Positions 1 to 7,817 of a stretch of DNA of 64,000 bases are shown piece by piece. A model generated the notes under the pieces. The model had not been told where the DNA came from. It did no database searches and worked only from the letters and a program-made list of their open reading frames with translations. Every line of letters starts with the position of its first letter. Within the stretch, counting starts at the first letter, position 1. The DNA comes from Paludisphaera borealis. Lineage in GTDB: Bacteria > Planctomycetota > Planctomycetia > Isosphaerales > Isosphaeraceae. The DNA lies in the NCBI RefSeq assembly GCF_001956985.1, contig NZ_CP019082.1, positions 6,200,001 through 6,264,000 of the forward strand. Reading direction: 5' to 3'. Position numbers and translations under genes: made by a program.

Positions 1-924
1 CTCGTCGCGGAGAAGCCCGCGCACGTCGTGGAACCGACGCCGGCACCGGAGTACGAAGACGACCCGAGGGACGGCGATCCGTGGCCTTTCGGCGACGACG
101 AGCCCTCGCCGCCCCCGCCCGCCCCGATCGCTACGCCGCGGAATCCGAGTGAAAAATGGGAGGAGGTGCGCCGCCGGGCCGAGACCCTCGCGCGGACGCC
201 GACCTTCCTGCGGCGTTTCGAGGACAACCTGTCCAACCTGGAGGACAAGGCGGTATCCGCCGTGCTCCAGCTGACCAAGCTCGGGACGATCCAGGAAGTG
301 CGCGCCGAGGGGGCCAAGAGTCGCGAAGGCAACCTGGCCAGCTTCGACGACTTCCATCGCATCCATCGCGACTTCCCTGTCCGGCTCTCCGTCGGGCGGT
401 ACGTGTTCCACTACGACGACGTCGCCACTAACCTGCTCAACGACGTGACGTCGTCCTCGATGTACTCCGCTTGGATCGACCTGCGTTCGCGATACCCGCA
501 CGAGAAGCGGCTGGGCGTCATCTTCCCCTGGTCGCGGGTCAAGACGGGCGTACGCGGCTGCGGGAGTTTCTGCGTCCTCCACAACCATCACAGCGACGTG
601 GCGCAGCGGGACCGGAGCTTCCGGATCTCGTTCGCGCTCAAGTCCGGCCTCCTGCTCCACCTGGAGCCGCTGCCGGCGTTCGTCGCTTCTCTCGCGGTGT
701 CGGCCGCCTGCCCTCCCGTTCCCGAGCCAGCCCCCGCCGCCGCGCCCGTCGGCCCCGCGCCCGCCGGCCCTGAGAGCTGGTCGCTCGATCGCGACGACGT
801 GATGCCCGCCGACGAATCCGCGCCCGAGCCCGTTTTTCCGGACGATGCGCCCGAGTCTGGGTCTGTCAGGAAGCCGATGAGACCCGCCTGGTTCGTCGCC
901 GCGCGGGCCGCCTTATCTTCCTGA
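1..924 (+). CDS. Hypothetical protein, 5' end beyond window
   Basis: The reading frame is open from base 1, so the true start probably lies left of the window; the first in-frame start codon visible is a GTG at 28. I recognise no family. The visible part begins with an acidic, proline-rich stretch, then about 160 residues of mixed alpha/beta character with an 'SMYSAWIDLRSRYPHEKR' segment and a GSFCVLHNHHSD stretch, and ends in a low-complexity Pro/Ala tail of roughly 90 residues. It lies upstream of and co-directional with the excisionase-like, primase-like and integrase genes, so it is probably cargo or replication-associated DNA of the same integrative element. No catalytic motif is evident. 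Confidence 0.6.
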   Translation, partial: LVAEKPAHVVEPTPAPEYEDDPRDGDPWPFGDDEPSPPPPAPIATPRNPSEKWEEVRRRAETLARTPTFLRRFEDNLSNLEDKAVSAVLQLTKLGTIQEVRAEGAKSREGNLASFDDFHRIHRDFPVRLSVGRYVFHYDDVATNLLNDVTSSSMYSAWIDLRSRYPHEKRLGVIFPWSRVKTGVRGCGSFCVLHNHHSDVAQRDRSFRISFALKSGLLLHLEPLPAFVASLAVSAACPPVPEPAPAAAPVGPAPAGPESWSLDRDDVMPADESAPEPVFPDDAPESGSVRKPMRPAWFVAARAALSS

Positions 925-1001
925 ATCCCCGACCCTTCTCCCTCCGGAATCCACCGCCTTGTCCGAACCATCTCCCGAAGTCTGGAACCCCGCCTGCGCC
1001 G

Positions 1002-1205
1002 TTCGACCACGCCTACTCGGTCTCGACCTGGGGCCGCTCCGCCCATGGCGAGAAGAACAGCTGCGCCAAGCTCACCGACGCCGACGTCGCGACTATCCGA
1101 TCGCTGGTTGGCGAACTTACACAGAAAGTGATCGCTTCGCGGTTCGGGATCGCCCCTCAGACCGTCTCAAACATAGTCACCCGGCGCACCTGGTCCCACA
1201 TCTGA
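1002..1205 (+). pseudogene. Helix-turn-helix fragment without a start codon
   Basis: Translated in the frame ending at the TGA of 1203-1205, this stretch reads as an HTH module: a GEKNSCAKLTDADVATIRS helix, then ASRFGIAPQTVSNIV as the turn and recognition helix, then RRTWSHI at the end. This pattern (charged GE/H motif, AKLT..DV..IR, FGI...TVS.I, TW.H) is typical of the C-terminal DNA-binding module of phage-type HNH endonucleases and related proteins. No ATG, GTG or TTG lies in frame between the preceding gene's stop and this segment; the frame stays open back into that gene. It is therefore either a decayed remnant, or the continuation of the upstream gene after a frameshift. Confidence 0.4.
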
Positions 1206-1498
1206 CCAGCTGGGCGATTAACGTTAATCGCCGGCCCTAAACCATTACGAAAATGGGATTTGCAACGCGACTCGGCCCTTTCCGCGATCTTCCCCTAGAC
1301 CGCTGGCAGGGCTTTTTTTCTCGATTTCTCCACTACCCCCCTTGCCGCCGTAATCGATCGCCCTAAGCATTTCAACAGAGACCAGGCCCCTCCCTGCGCG
1401 TTGGGGCCCCTCGACCGGACTTCCCGGATATACGCGACCGCTCCGCCCTGGAGCACACGCGGCATGCCCCGCAAACGCCTCATCTTGAAGGCAGCAAC

Positions 1499-1726
1499 AT
1501 GCCAATCATTCTTCCTCCAACGGCGCCCCGCGCCAGCTCCACGCCCACTCTCGCCCCGCTTCTCTCCATCACGGACCTGGCGCAGCACCTATCGTGCAGT
1601 CGCCGCGTAGTCGAACGACTTCGGGCCGCAGGTAAACTGCCCCGGCCCGACCTGCACGTCGGGAAAATGCCGCGGTGGCGGGTCGAGACGATTCGCACCT
1701 TCATCGAGAATGGCGGCCGCCCATGA
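1499..1726 (+). CDS. Excisionase/AlpA-like helix-turn-helix protein
   Basis: A 75-residue protein whose second half is a MerR/excisionase-type winged helix: LLSITDLAQHLSCSRRVVERLRAAGKLP, then a short wing and WRVETIRTFI. Such small proteins bind DNA and in integrative elements act as recombination directionality factors or as regulators of the replication genes. Its stop codon overlaps the start of the next gene (ATGA at 1723-1726), so the two are translationally coupled. With the primase-like gene and the integrase downstream it forms a compact replication/integration module. The first 20 residues are low-complexity, so a later start is possible, but no better one is visible. Confidence 0.75.
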   Translation: MPIILPPTAPRASSTPTLAPLLSITDLAQHLSCSRRVVERLRAAGKLPRPDLHVGKMPRWRVETIRTFIENGGRP

Positions 1727-3351
1727 CGGACGCCCCAGCCTCCTCTTCCTCGTTCCCGGGGGCCGACCAGCCCCCGGGAGTCCGGGAGTCTCGGACTTCT
1801 CCGGGCGCGAATCTTCGATTGATCACGGGCTATGAGCCCGAAGCCCCGGCTTCCGCAGCCGGACTACGGCCCGACCGGATGATCCTCCCGTGGGACCACG
1901 ACGCCGCCGTCGCCGCTGACAGTGCCATGAGCGCCCTGGAGGCCGCGCCCGATCTTTATCTGCAAGGCGGCAAGCTGGTCGAGTTCACGCCGACAAGCGA
2001 GACGCCGCGACTTCAACCGCTCGACCAGCCGCGAATCCGCGAGCATCTCGACCGCCGCGTGGGGTGGTTCAACGTGGCTACCGGCAGGACGATCTCGCCG
2101 CCGCCCTCAGTCCTGTCACTGGTCTTGGCTCGCGCCCCCGACGGCCGCTTTCCCGTGGTTCGCGGCGTGCTCGACGCGCCGACGATCCGCCCCGACGGCT
2201 CGATTCTTTCCGTGCCTGGTTACGACCCGCTCACGGGGTTGATCCTGGCGCCCAACATCGTCATCGAACCGACCCCGGCGAATCCCTCGCTGGAGGACGC
2301 CAGAGCCGCCTGGGAGCGTCTCCGCGGCGAAGTGCTCGTGGACTTCCCGTTTCGCGGCGACATTGATCGAGCGGTCGCCCTGGCGTCGCTTCTCACGCTG
2401 GTCGGGCGGCCGACCTATTCCGGCCCGACGCCGCTGTTCGGCGTGTCGGCGAACCGCCGGGGGACCGGCAAGGATCTTCTCGTGCGATCACTCGCGACGA
2501 TCGCCGCCGGCCGTCCGCTGGACTCGTCGCCGCCGCCCGAGTCCAACTCCGAGATGCGGCGACGCATCACGGCCATGGCGCGATCGGGCGTCCGGGTCGT
2601 GTTGCTGGGCAACGTCACGGAACCGTTGGGGGGCGCCGCCCTGGAGGACGCCATGACGACCGTGAACTGGACGGATCGCGTCCTCAATCAGAGCACCATG
2701 ACGCCGTCGCTCACCCTGTCGCTGACATGGTTCGCGACCGGGAACAATCTCCGTACGAAAGGAGACTTCGCCCGCCGCATGCTCCCGATCCACCTGGCGT
2801 CGGCCGACGAGTTCCCCGAGATGCGGACGGGGTTTCGGCACGACAGCCTACTCGCCCACGTCGCGGCCGACCGAGCCTCATTGCTCCGCGACTGCCTCGT
2901 GATCCTGCGGGCTTTCCACGTCGCGGGGCGCCCCGAGCCGCCGACTAGGCTGGGAAGCTTCGAGGCGTGGTCGGAGGCGATCGCCGGCGCCGTCCACTGG
3001 GTGACGGGCGTGGACCCGATCGCCGCGCAGGCCGCCGTCGTCGCGACGGATGTTGGGGAGGATTTCCGCCGTCGCCTCATCGAGGGCTGGGCCGCGATCC
3101 CGGGAGGAACCGAGGGCCTGACGGTCCGCGACGCCGTCGCGGCGATCCAGACCCGAGACGACCTCGCCGGCTTCCGCGAAGCCCTCGAGGCGGAGTTCGC
3201 CACGAGCGATCCGCGCGTTCTCAAGAGGAAGCTCGGAAACCATCTCCGAACGCTCTATGGGTGCGTGGTCGACGGTCGCGTCCTGACCAAAGTCGGACGG
3301 GACGGCGTCCAGAACGTGGCCCGCTGGGCGGTCCGGCCGCAAACCCTATAG
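1723..3351 (+). CDS. Primase/helicase-type P-loop ATPase of the integrative element
   Basis: A 542-residue protein beginning at the ATG that overlaps the stop of the excisionase-like gene. The centre has a Walker-A-like GVSANRRGTGKDLL, followed about 70 residues later by a hydrophobic Walker-B-like strand (VRVVLLGNV) and a TWFATGNN sensor-like motif, the order seen in helicase domains of phage and plasmid primase-helicases. The C-terminal 150 residues are helical and probably regulatory. It presumably supports replication of the excised element; substrate and partners are inferred from context only. Oddity: residues around 36-45 (GYEPEAPASA) are encoded by DNA resembling the dispersed 24-bp repeat found near 15.7 kb, so a repeat copy seems to have been absorbed into the coding sequence. 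Confidence 0.7.
   Translation: MTDAPASSSSFPGADQPPGVRESRTSPGANLRLITGYEPEAPASAAGLRPDRMILPWDHDAAVAADSAMSALEAAPDLYLQGGKLVEFTPTSETPRLQPLDQPRIREHLDRRVGWFNVATGRTISPPPSVLSLVLARAPDGRFPVVRGVLDAPTIRPDGSILSVPGYDPLTGLILAPNIVIEPTPANPSLEDARAAWERLRGEVLVDFPFRGDIDRAVALASLLTLVGRPTYSGPTPLFGVSANRRGTGKDLLVRSLATIAAGRPLDSSPPPESNSEMRRRITAMARSGVRVVLLGNVTEPLGGAALEDAMTTVNWTDRVLNQSTMTPSLTLSLTWFATGNNLRTKGDFARRMLPIHLASADEFPEMRTGFRHDSLLAHVAADRASLLRDCLVILRAFHVAGRPEPPTRLGSFEAWSEAIAGAVHWVTGVDPIAAQAAVVATDVGEDFRRRLIEGWAAIPGGTEGLTVRDAVAAIQTRDDLAGFREALEAEFATSDPRVLKRKLGNHLRTLYGCVVDGRVLTKVGRDGVQNVARWAVRPQTL
1831..1853 (+). repeat. Diverged copy of the dispersed 24-bp repeat inside the primase-like gene
   Basis: The bases starting TATGAGCCCGAAGC match the left arm of the inverted repeat at 15739 (ACGAGCCCGAAGC...) over most of about 20 positions. 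The copy is in frame and adds the residues YEPEAPAS to the N-terminal region of the primase-like protein. It is diverged beyond the GAGCCCGAAGC core, so the assignment is moderate. Confidence 0.45.
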
Positions 3352-3427
3352 GAGTCGAGGGGGCGGGATCGTCGCCGGCGGTCCCGCACCCCTGATTCGA
3401 ACTCTGAGACAACAGGAGAGGAACTCG

Positions 3428-5005
3428 ATGGCGAGTCTGCGAAAGCGTGGTAGGGCTTGGTATTACCGATTCACCGACGCCGACGGCCAGAAGGTCGAGA
3501 GGAAGGGATGTTCCGACAAACGCGCGACCGAAGAGCTGGCTCGGGCCGCCGAGTCCGAGGCCGCGAAAATCAAGGCAGGGCTGGTCGATCCCCGCGACCT
3601 GGTGCGGCGAGAGCATGAGGCCCGACCGATCGGCGAGCATATCACTTCGTGGGGGGACGCAATCCGGGACAAGGGAGGGACGCCGCGTCACGTCTCCATG
3701 TCGGTTTCCCGCGTCCGCCGCCTCGTGGCGATCGTTCGAGGGGCGGCGCTTTCCGATGTCGAGTACCCACGAACCGCGAAGCGCGCCGACCTGCCCCAAC
3801 ATGAAGCGAGGGTGGCCGGGTGGCTGGCGTCGGCCCGGCTTGGCGACCTGACGACTGAAAGCGTGCAAAAGGCCCTGGCGGCGCTCCGGTCGCAAGGCAT
3901 GTCGCTCCAGTCGCTCAACCATTACCGCGCGGCCGTGCGGTCGTTCGCCATCTGGTGCCACGACACGAACCGCACGCGAGAGAGCGTCTTGCGAGGGGTG
4001 AAGACGTACAACGCCAAGGAAGACCGACGCCACGATCGACGAACCATCGCCGTGGCCGAACTGCACAAGCTCGTGGAAGCCGCCCGCACCGGCCCTGTTG
4101 TTCTGGGAATGACCGGCCCGGCCCGAGCCTTGTGCTACCGGCTGGCCGTCGCCTCTGGCTTGCGGTATGCGGAGCTGGCGAGCATCACACCCGCGTCGTT
4201 CGACTGGACGGCCGATCCGCCCACCGTCGCCGTAAGCCCCGCCTACACGAAGAACGGCGAAGCCGCGACGATGCCTCTGCCTGGCGACCTGGCAAGCGAC
4301 CTACGGCCCCTCGTGACGTCCACGGCCAATGATGCGGCCGTCTTCCCTCTGCCCGTCGACAAGGGAGCCGAGATGCTGCGCGCCGACCTGGCGACCGCCG
4401 GCATCCCCTACGTGGATGCATCCGGCCGATTCTTCGACTTTCATTCCCTTCGATGCCAAACCGCGACGTTACTTGACGCCGCCGGGGTGACGCCGCGCGT
4501 CGCCCAACGCATCATGCGGCACAGTACGCCCGGCCTGACCGACCGCTACACGAAGCCCCGAGCCGTTGACGTGGAACGCGCGGCCTTGTCTCTGCCGTCG
4601 CTACGTTCTCCCGAGCCTTTTCAAGCCGCCCTATTCATCCAGACCGCGACGGGAACCGCTGGTCTTGCCCACCGTCTCGCGGTTCCCTCTGAGGGGCCGA
4701 ACCCCACCGATCCGGTGAATCACTGGACAGAAGGCCAACCCATAAGCGATGTCTTTGCCCACCATTTGCCCACCGGAGGGGACGGATTGGGGCGGGATCT
4801 GTCGCATCCTGACGTTTTGACGGGATCGGATGAGCAATCGGCGATGAAGGGTTCGCCCCGAGAAAAGACGGATCTAGACGCAAAAAGCCGCCTTACGGCG
4901 GCTTCTGCGTCGAGTGACCGGGGTGGGGCTCGAACCCACGACCAACGGATTAACATACCTCATCGGCTTTCACCGACCAACCGATCCGCCGAGGATCGGT
5001 GTTGA
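3428..5005 (+). CDS. Tyrosine recombinase (integrase)
   Basis: A phage-type integrase of 525 residues. An N-terminal arm-binding-like segment (SLRKRGRAWYYRFTDADGQ) is followed by a SAM-like core-binding domain and the catalytic domain. Expected catalytic residues are visible: Arg in SGLRYAEL, Lys in TKNGE, the H..R box as FHSLR, and His/Tyr in RHSTPGLTDRY. A good AGGAG ribosome site lies upstream of the ATG. The catalytic domain ends near residue 390; the last 130 residues look non-homologous, and the final ones (GGARTHDQRIN) are simply antisense translation of the tRNA 3' exon and part of its intron. This places attachment at that tRNA. It ends the element module whose other genes lie to the left. 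Confidence 0.93.
   Translation: MASLRKRGRAWYYRFTDADGQKVERKGCSDKRATEELARAAESEAAKIKAGLVDPRDLVRREHEARPIGEHITSWGDAIRDKGGTPRHVSMSVSRVRRLVAIVRGAALSDVEYPRTAKRADLPQHEARVAGWLASARLGDLTTESVQKALAALRSQGMSLQSLNHYRAAVRSFAIWCHDTNRTRESVLRGVKTYNAKEDRRHDRRTIAVAELHKLVEAARTGPVVLGMTGPARALCYRLAVASGLRYAELASITPASFDWTADPPTVAVSPAYTKNGEAATMPLPGDLASDLRPLVTSTANDAAVFPLPVDKGAEMLRADLATAGIPYVDASGRFFDFHSLRCQTATLLDAAGVTPRVAQRIMRHSTPGLTDRYTKPRAVDVERAALSLPSLRSPEPFQAALFIQTATGTAGLAHRLAVPSEGPNPTDPVNHWTEGQPISDVFAHHLPTGGDGLGRDLSHPDVLTGSDEQSAMKGSPREKTDLDAKSRLTAASASSDRGGARTHDQRINIPHRLSPTNRSAEDRC
4882..4902 (-). terminator. Rho-independent terminator of the tRNA gene
   Basis: On the minus strand GCCGCC, loop GTAA, GGCGGC is followed directly by TTTTTG, a textbook intrinsic terminator. 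It lies 13 bases beyond the tRNA discriminator base, so it ends the tRNA transcript. It lies inside the 3' part of the integrase reading frame on the other strand. Confidence 0.85.
4915..4953. other. Integration site (att) region: tRNA 3' exon
   Basis: These 39 bases are the 3' exon of the split tRNA: half of the anticodon loop, the 3' anticodon stem strand, variable loop, T-arm and 3' acceptor strand. The integrase gene on the opposite strand runs through them, as is usual when an element uses a tRNA 3' end for attachment. The crossover point within the segment cannot be placed without the second copy. Confidence 0.6.
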
Positions 5006-5253
5006 AAGTCTGGACTATCTCTTCGCCATCACAGGCGTGCCGCGTCTAGTCTCTGAGGCTGGGGCCGATGATCCATCGGTCCCTTGCCTGCTGATTACCC
5101 AATCCCCTCGGCTTTTCAACCTTCACGATCGCCGTCGCCGGCCTCGTTGTGGTGCAAGGGGCTCTCAGGGCGTCCCAGCATACTGCGGCATCCACTCGTC
5201 GCGGTTCGGTTTCTTCCCGCGCGAGGCTCCGAATGCAGTGCAAACCGCAACTG
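4954..5253 (-). ncRNA. Group I self-splicing intron in the tRNA anticodon loop
   Basis: The 300 nt between the exons carry the conserved core of a group I intron in the right order on the minus strand: Q-like ATCAGCAGGCAAG (5095-5083), R element TCAGAGACTAGACG (5056-5043) and S element AGATAGTCC (5020-5012). GACTA of R can pair with TAGTC of S to form P7, the guanosine-binding site. The intron ends in G, the expected omega-G. Size and position after U34 resemble the small tRNA introns of cyanobacterial tRNA-Leu. No homing endonuclease frame is present. The P1 helix is not clean: bases 8-13 of the intron pair best with the exon bases ending at U33, leaving U34 opposite a C, which is the main uncertainty about the exact 5' splice site. 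Confidence 0.88.
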
Positions 5254-5579
5254 AAGTCCGTTGCTCTACCGACTGAGCTACCCGGTCGCTAAATGTCAAA
5301 GACACGACTAAGGTACGCTTTTCAGCCTCGCGAGTCCAGCCCCCGTTGCTCAGCCAAGGCATGTTTGGAACGGCTCGCCGCGCACTCATCGACTTCAGTC
5401 GTCACCGTCGGGATAACCGGATCGTCCTCCGCCATCGCGTTTCGCGGCGACCACGGATCGATCGTCCGTACTGGACGCCTCCACGAGCGTCCGGTATAGT
5501 TTCGATGCCGACGATTGTTAATCAAGCCTCAAATAATTACGGCCGGGCGGGTTCGTTTTGCGCTGGGGGATCGATCGCG

Positions 5580-6953
5580 ATGGCAAGCCCCTCCGAAGCT
5601 TTCGGCTGCGGTGATTTCCGGCGTCAGAACGTCTCACGCCGCGAAGCGCTGCGGGCCGGAGCCCTGGCATTGACCGGCCTGAGTCTGCCGCAGCTCTACG
5701 CGAGGGGGCAGGGGGCAGGGGCCAACGGGTTCGGCCGCGCCCGGGCGTGCATCCTCATTTTCCAGTGGGGAGGTCCCAGCCACCTGGACACCTGGGACCC
5801 CAAGCCCGACGCTCCGGCGGGCATTCGCGGCGAGTTCTCGACGATCGCAACGAGTACGCCCGGCCTGATGATCAGCGAGCACTTCCCGATGCTCGCGGCG
5901 CGGTCGCATCGGCTGGCCGTCATTCGGTCGATGACCCACGACGACGCGGCCCATCTTTCGACGGCCCATCGCGTCGTGACCGGACACCTGGCGCCCCGGC
6001 CGAATTCGGACGACGCCGGCCCGTCGCCCAATGACTGGCCCCACCTGGGCGCGCTCGTCGCCAAGGTTCATCCTCGAAGCGGTGCCATACCCGACTCCGT
6101 GACGATGCCCTGGACGGTCGCCCACCCGGCGGCGCCCGGAGGGAAGGCGCCCGGTCAGCATGGCGGCTGGCTCGGCAAGGTCTACGATCCATTCCGGATC
6201 GACGGCGACCCCAACGCGCCCGATTTCCGCGTGCCGGGGCTCGGCCTGCCCGACGGCGTCTCGCTCGGACGGCTCGACGAGCGGCGGGCGCTGCTGGCGA
6301 GCTCGAACGATGCGCTCGACCTCCCCGCGTGGGACTCCTACCAGGCCCGGGCGCTCGACGCGTTGGGCTCGGCCGAGGCGCAGGGCGCGTTCCGCATCGA
6401 CGGCGAGGCCCCGCGAATCCGCGAGATGTACGGTCGGAACATCCACGGACAATGCCTGCTGATGGCCCGTCGCCTGGTCGAATCCGGCGTCCGGCTCGTC
6501 ACGGTCAACTGGCACAACGACGGCCAGAACTTCTGGGACACGCACGGCGACAACTTCAACCGTCTCAAAAACGATCTGATGCCACCGGCTGATCGCGGCT
6601 TCTCGGCCCTTCTGGACGACCTGCACGCGCGGGGGCTGCTCGACGAGACCCTGGTCGTCTGGGTCGGCGAGTTCGGTCGAGCCCCGAAGATCACCGCCGC
6701 CAATGCGGGGCGCGAGCACTGGCCGCGCTGTTATTCGGCCGCCCTGGCCGGCGCGGGAATCGGCGGCGGCCAGATCTGGGGTACCTCCGATCGCTGGGGT
6801 GCCTACCCGGCGCGCGACCCGGCCAGCCCCGACGACCTCGGCGCCACGATCCTCCACTCCCTGGGCGTCGATCCGGCCAGCGAGATCCCCGACACCTTCG
6901 GCCGACCGATGCGGATCAACACCGGCGCGGCCTTGACGAGCCTGTTCGCCTGA
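5580..6953 (+). CDS. DUF1501 family exported protein
   Basis: A 457-residue member of the DUF1501 family, a sulfatase/alkaline-phosphatase-like fold abundant in planctomycetes with no firmly known substrate. The N-terminus has a twin-arginine signal (NVSRREALRAGALALTG). Family motifs are present: FQWGGPSHLDTWDPKPDAP, SMTHDDAAHLSTAHRVVTGH, NFWDTHGDNFNRLK, VVWVGEFGRAP and GREHWPRCYSAALAG. I chose the ATG at 5580 because GGGGGA lies about 10 bases upstream and the Tat signal follows; the frame is open further upstream. Unlike the other two DUF1501 genes here it has no DUF1549/DUF1553 partner and is followed by a sugar-phosphate isomerase, so the two may act on one substrate. That is inference. 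Confidence 0.93.
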   Translation: MASPSEAFGCGDFRRQNVSRREALRAGALALTGLSLPQLYARGQGAGANGFGRARACILIFQWGGPSHLDTWDPKPDAPAGIRGEFSTIATSTPGLMISEHFPMLAARSHRLAVIRSMTHDDAAHLSTAHRVVTGHLAPRPNSDDAGPSPNDWPHLGALVAKVHPRSGAIPDSVTMPWTVAHPAAPGGKAPGQHGGWLGKVYDPFRIDGDPNAPDFRVPGLGLPDGVSLGRLDERRALLASSNDALDLPAWDSYQARALDALGSAEAQGAFRIDGEAPRIREMYGRNIHGQCLLMARRLVESGVRLVTVNWHNDGQNFWDTHGDNFNRLKNDLMPPADRGFSALLDDLHARGLLDETLVVWVGEFGRAPKITAANAGREHWPRCYSAALAGAGIGGGQIWGTSDRWGAYPARDPASPDDLGATILHSLGVDPASEIPDTFGRPMRINTGAALTSLFA

Positions 6954-7028
6954 CCGATCCTTGGCGAGTGCGGCCGAGCGTCACGCCGCTTTCGGTCGAT
7001 CTTCAACTCGAGCACGGGAACGCGGATC

Positions 7029-7808
7029 ATGCAGCTCGGCACCGTCACGTACAACATCGCCAAGGATTGGGACCTCCCGACGATCATCAAGACGCTCGGG
7101 ACGCTCGGTTACGAGGGGGTCGAGCTGCGGACGACTCACGCGCACGGCGTCGAGGTCGGGCTGAACGCCGGGCAGCGGGCCGAGGTTCGCAAGCGGTTCG
7201 AGGATTCGCCGGTGCAGCTCGCGGGGCTCGGCAGCGCGTTCGAGTATCAGGCGGCCGACCCGGCCGTGGTTCGCAAGAACGTCGAGGGGACCAAGGAATA
7301 CGTCCTCCTCGCCCACGACGTCGGCTCGCCCGGGGTGAAGGTCCGGCCCAACGGGATACCCGCCGGGGCGAACCTCGATCAGACGCTGCGGCAGATCGGC
7401 CGGGCGCTTCACGAGGTCGGCGAGCACGCCTCCGGCTTCGGCGTCGAGATCCGGGTCGAGGTGCACGGCGCGGTCACGTCCGAGCTTCGCAACCTCGCCA
7501 AGATCATCGGGTACGCCGACCATCCCAACGTCTACGTATGCTGGAACTCGAATCCGTCCGACGTGGTCGACGGCTCGATCAAGGAGACGTTCGCGCTGGT
7601 GGCGCCCAAGATTCGCGAAGTCCACCTCCGCGATCTCTTCGACGCCCAGTACCCCTGGCGCGAGCTGTTCGCCCTCCTCGCCGGTCAGCAGTACGACGGC
7701 TTCACGCTCGCCGAGATCCCCGAAAGTCGCGATCCCGAGCGCGTCTTGCGCTACTTTCGCGCTCTCTGGACCGCGTACCAGCCGAAGGCCGAGGCCGACG
7801 GCCGCTGA
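7029..7808 (+). CDS. Sugar phosphate isomerase/epimerase, xylose isomerase-like TIM barrel
   Basis: A 259-residue AP endonuclease-family-2 type TIM barrel (IolE/hydroxypyruvate isomerase/sugar epimerase superfamily). Strands and family motifs visible include LGTVTYNIAKDW at the start, LGYEGVELRTTHAHG, GVEIRVEVHG, the VYVCWNSNPSD strand and KIREVHLRDLF with a metal-ligand-like histidine, and FTLAEIPES near the end. It lies 75 bases downstream of the DUF1501 gene on the same strand and probably shares its transcript. The substrate is unknown. No signal peptide, so it is cytoplasmic. Confidence 0.85.
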   Translation: MQLGTVTYNIAKDWDLPTIIKTLGTLGYEGVELRTTHAHGVEVGLNAGQRAEVRKRFEDSPVQLAGLGSAFEYQAADPAVVRKNVEGTKEYVLLAHDVGSPGVKVRPNGIPAGANLDQTLRQIGRALHEVGEHASGFGVEIRVEVHGAVTSELRNLAKIIGYADHPNVYVCWNSNPSDVVDGSIKETFALVAPKIREVHLRDLFDAQYPWRELFALLAGQQYDGFTLAEIPESRDPERVLRYFRALWTAYQPKAEADGR

Positions 7809-7817
7809 GGCGTCGAG

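Larger units (their letters stand above)
1..4953. mobile_element. Integrative element, right part, at a tRNA 3' exon
   Basis: A co-directional set (hypothetical gene, HTH fragment, excisionase-like, primase/helicase-like, integrase) abuts the 3' half of a tRNA on the opposite strand, the standard arrangement of a tRNA-targeting integrative element. The left boundary, and a second copy of part of the tRNA 3' end as the other attachment site, were not found and should lie left of this window. The tRNA still reads complete at this junction, so host tRNA function seems preserved. Confidence 0.65.
4915..5287 (-). tRNA. tRNA-Lys(UUU), interrupted by a group I intron
   Basis: Two exons on the minus strand rebuild a full tRNA. 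The 5' exon (5287 to 5254) gives acceptor GACCGGG, TA, D-arm GCTC-AGTCGGTA-GAGC, A, anticodon stem ACGGA and loop bases CTT. The 3' exon (4953 to 4915) gives TTAA, stem TCCGT, variable TGGTC, T-arm GTGGG-TTCGAGC-CCCAC, acceptor CCCGGTC and discriminator A73. All four stems pair without mismatch. Splicing after U34 gives loop CUUUUAA, anticodon UUU. The discriminator A73 and the TTGGTC variable region fit lysine. If instead the last intron base (G at 4954) belongs to the 3' exon and splicing follows U33, the anticodon is GUU (Asn), but bacterial tRNA-Asn normally has G73. Confidence 0.85.

Noticed and set aside
1286-1325. Terminator-like T run near 1310
   Set aside because: No stem of sufficient length precedes the T-tract.
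3352-3427. Possible tRNA piece between primase and integrase genes (translates as GAGSSPAVP)
   Set aside because: The codons differ from a real T-arm and no stem-loop of a tRNA forms; chance resemblance.
4915-5287. tRNA-Asn(GUU) as the main call, or simple tRNA fragment left by integration
   Set aside because: Discriminator A73 and variable loop fit lysine; both halves pair perfectly and the insert has group I core elements, so it is an intron rather than a fragment. Asn kept as alternative.
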